Positions 25,801 to 33,670 of a stretch of 64,000 bases of DNA are shown piece by piece. The notes below the pieces were generated by a model. It did no database searches. It was not told where the DNA came from and worked only from the letters and a program-made list of their open reading frames with translations. Source of the DNA: Zantedeschia hybrid cultivar (Eukaryota; Streptophyta; Magnoliopsida; Alismatales; Araceae); assembly GCA_030544215.1 (NCBI GenBank), contig JARZZO010000001.1, forward strand, positions 71,202,456 through 71,266,455. The letters are read 5' to 3'. Both the position numbers and the translations under genes were made by a program. Numbering within the stretch: the stretch's first letter is position 1; each line of letters starts with the position of its first letter.

Positions 25801-28800
25801 TCCCAATCGCAGTGCACTGGACCCCAACTCAATGTGCTCGCCGCAACGCTCTGCCCCCCAGCGAGTGGCTCTGTGTTGTTGTCATATGTGGAGGTGGCAA
25901 TGGAGGTGGTGTTGTTGCTGCTACTGCGAAGGAGGTCGATCAAGGGAAGAGAAGATGTTGGAGCTGAGGTTTGTGCAGGGAACCAGCTGAGGAAGGTGTT
26001 GGAGGTGATCAACGACCTGATGACAGATGCCAACTTCGACTGCTCGGCGACGGGGTTCTCGCTGCAGGCCATGGACTCGAGGCACGCCGCATTGGTGTCA
26101 TTGCTGCTGCAGTCAAAGGGCTTTGAGCACTACTGCTGAGACCGCAACCTAACCATGGGCATGAACCTCAACAACATGGCCAAGATGCTCAAGTGAGCCG
26201 GCAACAACGACATCATCACCACCAAGACCGACGACGGCAGCCACAACATCACCTTCATGTTCGAGAGCCCTAGTCAGTACCTCTCCCCCCCCCCAAACCC
26301 CAATCCCTTTTTTCCCTTTTTCATTGGTTCTTGTTGAGATGGATTTGGAGATTCGGCAATGCCATTTCTATTTTGCATGTTGGTGGGCATTTGGGTCTTG
26401 CTAATTATTTGATCTGATTTGGAAGAAAAAAAAAGTCCTAGCAATCTTCTGCTTGCTTGGCTTGGGTAGCTGTTGGAAAGAAAATTGTCACCAAAAATAT
26501 AAAGACCAACATGACCCTCGACTTACAAAAGGAATGGGAGGGTACAAGGGTCTTTTGCCCAAAAAAATTGCTACAGTAATGCTACAATAGTGCTATAGTA
26601 AAAGAGGTATGAACAGTGCACTGTCGCGGGAATAGTATCCAAATCATATAGGGGCCAAAAAAAAAAAAACCAAAAAAATACCCCCCTTCACTGTTGCCCA
26701 ACGGCAGCCCAAATAGGCATGCCGTCCCTTGTGGGCGGCAGAACCCCATGAAGGGGCTGCTGCCCCAAGTCATGCCGCCCGCCCATGGCGGCTGCCCTCG
26801 GGCTTTGGCCTATAAAAAATATTTTTTTTAGAAAAAAATTTGAATCCATGTGGGCCCCACACATGCTCACATGGTCCAATAGAGAAATGTCATGTGGATC
26901 TCCATCGCCTCATCATCGCCGCCATGTCATTGCCACCTCGTGCTCCATTATCGCCAAGTGGACCAATCATGCAAAAAGAAGGCTTGGACTAATAAGGCTC
27001 TGCCACTTAAGCATGTCCCACCTCCAAAAGCCAATCATAAGCCGCCACTTGGCGGCCTCTCATTGGATGTAGATTTCTATAAATACCCCCACCCCTCCTT
27101 GTATAATAATGGTTGGTGAATAAAAGGAGATTAACAACATGACTTGTCTTTCCTTCTCCAAGGTAAAAAGTCATGCCGCCTAGGCATAGGCGGCATGCTT
27201 ACTAACCATGCCGCCAAGCATTGGCGGCATGGTCATGGTCATTAGCCACGCCCGCCAAGTCTTGGCGGCATGACCAAAAATCATGTTGCCCAATGCCAAT
27301 GATTTATTTACTTAAGTTTCAGTCGTCAAAGCCTCGTCGACCCGTTGTTGCCTCCATGCGCAACAACGAGCTGTCAAGTGTCGTTGAAGCCTCGTCGGCC
27401 CGTTGCCACCGCCATGCGCAACGGCGAGCTGTCGAATGTCGTTGAAATCTCGTCGGCCCGTTACCACCGCCATACGCAACGGCGAGCTGTTGAATGTCGT
27501 TGAAGCCTCATCGGCCCGTTACCGCCGCCATACGCAACGGCGAGCTGTCGAGTGTCGTCGAAGCCTCGTCGGCATGTTGCCGCCTCGAGCTATCGAGTGT
27601 CGCGGAAGCCTCATCGGCCCATTGCCGCCTCCATGCACAATGGCGAGTTATCAAGTGTCGTCGAAGCCTCGTCGGCCCGTTGCCGCCTCCATGCGCAAAG
27701 GCGAACTGTCAAGTATCGTTGAAGCCTCATCAGCATGTTGCCACCTTAATGCGCAATGGCGACCTGTCGAGCACAGTAATACCTCGTCGGCCCGTTGCCG
27801 CCTCGACAGGGATTAAGAGCTGTCGAGAGTAACTTAAGTCTCATCGGCCCATCGTCGCGTCGATGCGGCGATGGCGAGCTGTCGAGTCAAATTGAAAACC
27901 CGTTGTCCTATGGCTGTCTCAACACGGCGATGGCGAGCTGTTAAGTCAAGACAATACCTCTCGGCCCGAAATCGTATTTGAACAATGATTCGGCGAACCC
28001 TGAGAGTTATTTTTATAAGATGTCGTGAAGTCGTTACCCCTGCCTCCAAGACTTAGCAGCGCCATCCTAATCCATGCCTCCAAGCCTTAGCGACGCGTGG
28101 AAACCCCCGCCTCTAAGTGTTGGCGGTATCATCAAAACCCCCGCCTCCAAATGCCGACAACGCCATCTTCAAATCACGCCGCTAAGTGTCGACGGCGTAG
28201 CACCTTCTTCAAACCACGCCGCCAAGTGCCAGCGGCACAACGCCATCTTCAAACTATGCCACCAAGTATCGGCGGTGCAGTACCTTCTTTGAACCATGCC
28301 GTCAAGTGTCGACAGCAAAGCACCATCTTCAAATCATGCTGCCAAGTGCCAGCGGCCTAGCCATCTTCAAACCACACCGCCAAGTACCGGTGGCGCAGTA
28401 CCTTTTTCAAACCACGCCGCCAAGTGCTGGCGCGCAGCACCTTCTTCAAACCACGTCGCCAAGTGTCAGCAGTGCAACACCTTCTTCAAACCATGCCGCC
28501 AAGTGTTGGCGGCGCAGCGCCTTCTTCAAACTACACCGCCAAGTGTCAGCGGGGCGACGCGGCGCCATTTTCAGACCATGCTCAAAACACATCACCAAGT
28601 GCCGGCGATGTCATTTCAAGCACCATCGTTAAGTACGCCATCACCATACATAGTGTTGTGCCACTTTGAATAGCGCACTGCCGTCAGGAATAGTGGGCCC
28701 TCGCCATGAATAGTATCGTCACCGCAATGAATAGTGTGACATCGTCATAAATAGTATCACATCGTCATATTGCCTCGTGCCCATATCCGTCTGTAGGATC

Positions 28801-31800
28801 TGCCCAAGACAGTCGTCGTTGAGGCATGAATAGTGCACTCTATTACGTACACTAAAGGCAAAGGCACAAGTCAAAATGAGTGGCATGCAATGTTGTCTCA
28901 TAATGTTGCATGTCTATAGGACCCACCCGGAACAGTCGTCACCAAGGGATGAATACTGCACAACATGTGATCTCATCCAAATGAACAAATGAAGTGTGCC
29001 AACGAGGCACAATCCCTAATGAAAGTTCGGTGGAGCTACATCGCATGTAAATAGTGCACCTCGATAAGCATGTTGCATATCCTTTTATTAAACAAATGAA
29101 TCAAATCATATCCAAACATGGTCGAATGCTCTAAGACAGATCCGACTAGAGCCAACGTCCACATTTGGGCACATGAGTAATGCTGATGACTACTGCATAT
29201 GAATAGTACTTTTAATAGTACTTGTGAATAGTATCATCTTATAATGTAGGGGATTGGCGGGGCTCACAAAGTGCGTCACGCTATGCTTTCTAAATAATGT
29301 CTCAGTGATATGATACAAGGGCCAATGCCGATCCTTTTAATATAATGTGCGAGAAATAAAACAAGAGCGAGTGAGAATTGTGCCGCATAGCAAGAGCAGG
29401 GCGTGGAACACTTCTTAAAGAAATCAAAGGATTTTCATGTCACAGTAGGATGTAATTAACGTCAGTCTTCGGACCGGCGGAAAGAGTTTGAATTCAAAAG
29501 AATCCAGATAACCTTCTCCATGGGTGAGTCAACATATAATGATCAAACATTCTGAAGGCGGGCAATCATGAATCCAATCAACCAAATAAAATCCGAAATA
29601 AATCGGTCGGATCAAAAAACAACTGTCAACAGTAGCCTTTGGTCTTAGGGATGGCAGTACCGGTACTGGTACCCGTATCGGTGGGTACCAGTACCGGTAC
29701 GTACCAGCCGGTACCGGCCCAGTATCGGCCGGTATCGGCCGATACCCTTTACAGGTATCGGGTACCGGTACCGGCCGATACCGGTACGTACCGGCCGGTA
29801 TGTACCGGTATCGGCCGGTACTGCCATCCATGTTTGGTCTTCTCGTAGCCTTCGTCTCTGGAAGTGTTGGTAGCTGGGTATTTGATCTGGGTGGCTTGTG
29901 TATGACTTGTGCTTGTAGGCTTTTTATGCTTCTCCGGCAAGGGTATATGTAGATTTCTATCCAAAAATTTAACACTCTGCTTTTATGTCAATCTCAATAG
30001 ACGCATATAAGGTGCTTGTGCTTTTTCCTGAGTGGGTTCTCGAGATTTATCTAGATATAGAGGCTGCACCTGCGGAAATATTCAATACCACAAGCCCTCA
30101 GGGCACAATGGCGGTCTGCCCATCCAGCAGCAATTGCATCGTACGTGGTGCCCAGCTTGAACGCAGAGTTTTGGATCTGTATCTGAAATCCAAATTGGAG
30201 CCTTCAGGTTGACTCGGATCTGGATCCAAAAAATGCATGGAACATCGGATCCAAATGCGGGTTCGGATCATCTTTGATCTGACCCGAACCCGACCATTTA
30301 CACCCCTAAACAATATACCAAAGTCACATCCATAAACAATGCAAATTACATGTTTACTATGTAAAAATGTTACAAAAAATGTAGATATGAAAGAGAGCTA
30401 TGAATAGAAGTCCTTTTGGCTCACAATATCCCTTGAACTCTCAACTTCATTAAACCTAAAGACAATACAAATAACCAAGTTTATATATACAAAGGTATCA
30501 AACAATAAAAGTTCTTATAAAATGTCATATTATCATTATAATGTTATAATGTATGTACTCTAAACATAGAGGGCAGATAACCAAGTTATAGGATATGGAA
30601 ACAACTATTTCCTTATCCTTATCCATATCCTAAATAAAAAGGACAAGGATAGTATGCTTATTATTATCCTTTAGTTTGTATCCTCGTGTCCTATAAGCTT
30701 CAGATAAGGACGGATAGTTCGGGTTATCCTTTTCTATTTACATTCCAAGTTAGTGGCATTGCTTTAATGTCTGGCTGTATGACCTGCATAAAAATGTCTA
30801 CGGGATAGGAATGGATATTGAATCATGGGCATACTGCATGGGACGGGAGGCTACGCACAGAGAAAAGGCTACTACATCTGCAACTCACCTGTCATGAGTT
30901 GAAGACAACTGAGTTACTTATCATGCCTCTACCCAGCCAAATGTGATTGGATAAGCTGGTCAGACAACACAGAACTAGGCCATGTGAAGAATGAATGTGC
31001 AAACATAAAGGATATGCCAAATACATGGTCAGTGAGCACACTGTCAAGCAAGTTTATGGTGCTCATCATGTAAGACGTATGGAGGATGGTAATGGACATT
31101 GCATCATGCGGAGATCAACCTCATTATTAGAAGGGGAAAGGGATTGCAACAGTATCAAAGGAAATATTGGCTTCCTCCAGAGATGGCAGCAGCAATCTAC
31201 CTTTGATGGAGGAAGGTGGAATAGAGAGGAGGCACCAGTTCATAATGACTAGTTGGTGGAATTGGAGGCAACGTTGACCTTCCAGCATGAAGTTAGGTGC
31301 TGCAACACAGTGTAGTGTTGAGTTAGAGGGCAGTTCAGTTATAGAAGAGCCAGATGGAAGACAAGCAGGTTTAGTTTGTATCAAATAAAGGCAATGATAC
31401 GCCGATTAATAAGCCTCAAAAATCATTTGCTCATGTCTTACAGATCAGAGAAACATATTGTCAGTAGCAGTGCACCAAGGAGAACTTGATTGAGTGAAAG
31501 GAGAAGGACATTTGGGGTGGAAGCATGCAGGGATCATGGAATTAACTTGTAAGATAGTAGGAGTTAAAGTGGAGATCTAGGTCCATCAGAAGACTAATAG
31601 AAGTCACCCACATAACAGGTGCAAACTGAAAAGTTTATAGATCAGGACCATGTGCAAGCCAAAGAGTCCATGGTTCAAGACAATATGCCAACATAACAGT
31701 TTATGGCCCAAGATAAGCCTACTAACAACCATCGGTTCAGATGCTAGGAATACATTTCTGTGTACACATTTATGATGCAGTTAAAGAGAAAGTAGATCTC

Positions 31801-32183
31801 TTATAGGAAGGTAAATTTCTCCTGTTAATACCTTGCCCACAGCAATACAGACCTAAAAAGGAGAGGCATAAGGTTGAGTATTATCATTAGAAGATTCACT
31901 TAGGAGCAGAGGAGAATAAGGTGAGGTTTACAGGGTGTGATCCTCAATCGTTGGTCAGAACTGAATCAACTAATCTCAGCAAAAACTAGGTTTGAGTGTT
32001 GAGGCCATACAAGGACGTAGGGAGTGATGGAAAATCCATGTTCCTGATCATACCTATATAGGATAATAAGTATAGACGAGGAGAAGGAGAAAAAGCAAAA
32101 ACTAAAGAAGTAGTGTCCTGATTGGGGCAGATCAGTCGAGTTAACACAGTCCTCCCGTGGTGGTGGTGGTGGTTTTTTTTTTT

Positions 32184-32233
<50 letters not shown>

Positions 32234-33607
32234 GGGGGGGGGGTGTTATGGATGTTTGATGCTCGTCAGACAGTGAATGCTACAACACACAGGAAATTAG
32301 CCACTAACAGTATGAGGGTAAAAGGTTCTTCTATCCTTTTGGGTCTTCTTTATATAAGAAATAAATCAAAATTGAATGAGTTTTTGGTATAAAGCTTATG
32401 GTGGAATGTAGGAGAAAGGGGGACCTGGTGTTCTTCTGCTGGCTGAAAAATAGGTGAGTAGTCAGCGTCGACATGTTAGAGGTTGCCATTCTCTCAAGCT
32501 GTTGGAATGACACTCTATGCCATATCATTCACGTGAGCACTCTTTATTTTATTCACTCACTCATTCAATACTCTTCTTATAGGCAGGGGATCGTAAAGAT
32601 AGAATGACAGTTTCAGACCTAGTGTACTAGCCATGCACGATAACCTCACTATGGGTGGTGTTTAAAAGGAAGAAAAATGCAACCACTTAGATAGACAGTT
32701 GGATGCAACATCTTCCCAAAGCAAAACCTCGTATCCACTGAGACTGGACCTCACTATGTGTAGGACTTTAGAAGAGACAGGGCAAAATGCACAATCGCTT
32801 GGCCACACCCTTCGGACGCACCAACTGCCTTGGCCGCATAGTAGCATTACTGTATATATATATATATATGAGAGAGAGAGTACATATATGTATACTAACA
32901 TACATACGTGTATATATATAGTACATATGTATACATATATATATAAAAGAGAGAGAGAGAGAGTACATATGTATACTAACATACATATGTGTATATATAG
33001 TACATATGTATACATATATAAGAGAGAGAGAGAGAGTATATATGTATAATAACATACATATGTGCATATATATAGTACATATGTATACATACATACATAA
33101 TTAGATATATATATATATGGAGTAATGCTACTATGCAACCAAGGTCGGTGCGACCTGGCCGTACCACTCTTTTCTATCGTTAGATCCTAATCCAAAGGCT
33201 GTAAAAAAAATTACGTTGCGGCGCCTTAGGCACCTAAAATCATGGGGGGGGGGGGGGGGGGGGGGTTGTGTGTGGGGAGAAAATCAAACGTGGACCACTG
33301 GATTAAGATCCAGCGGTCCAAGGGTTCCGCCCAGTGCGGCAACAGTTGCCGCGTGCTAGGCGCTACAGCAGGGAGCCATCCGATTGAAATCGGATGGCTC
33401 TGGCTGGAATATGGCCGGTGCGTATTAACTACACCGGCCGTATTCCAGCATTCATTTGTATGTATGTACGTATGTATATATAAATCTAAATATAAGCATG
33501 TAATGTGTATAAATATACATATATATGTATGCATTTATATATAAATCTAAATATATGTATCATGTAATATGTGTATACATATACACAGTATGTATGTATG
33601 TAGGGGG

Positions 33608-33670
<63 letters not shown>

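Larger units (their letters stand above)
26471..29631. mobile_element. solo LTR, 3161 bp, target duplication GTAGC
   Basis: Begins TGTTGGAAAG and ends CTGTCAACA (TGTTG...CAACA), flanked by identical GTAGC at 26466-26470 and 29632-29636. It holds TATA-like sites (CCTATAAAAAAT near 26810 and CTATAAATACCCCC near 27077) and AATAAAAGG at about 27119, as expected for an LTR promoter and polyadenylation region. Two tandem arrays follow. No coding domains, primer site or partner LTR adjoin it. It interrupts the PCNA-derived part of the hAT-like element. Confidence 0.82.
25392..30308. mobile_element. hAT-like non-autonomous element with captured PCNA fragment, 8-bp TSD
   Basis: The termini are inverted repeats: TAGGGGTGTCAATGG at the left and CCATTTACACCCCTA at the right. 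They are flanked by identical 8-bp repeats AACAATAT at 25384-25391 and 30309-30316. An 8-bp duplication and this terminus fit the hAT superfamily. No transposase is seen, so it is non-autonomous. Inside are an Au-like SINE, a PCNA exon-1 copy with flanks, a 3161-bp solo LTR and a 186-bp MITE. Removing the insertions leaves a core of about 1.4 kb. The element lies between the two DXS3 exon blocks. Confidence 0.85.

Noticed and set aside
27325..28600. CRISPR-like array
   Set aside because: Units are contiguous tandem repeats without unique spacers, in plant nuclear DNA inside an LTR.
27221..28673. Long overlapping open frames in three frames
   Set aside because: They are created by 58- and 40-bp tandem repeats inside a solo LTR; the peptides are repeats of Ser/Pro/Arg with no domain.
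30995..31384. Possible missing DXS3 exon in the 31-kb region
   Set aside because: Both strands were read for DXS motifs; neither translation matches.
32217..32243. A biologically meaningful Gly-rich reading frame
   Set aside because: It is only a poly(G) run after (GT)n.
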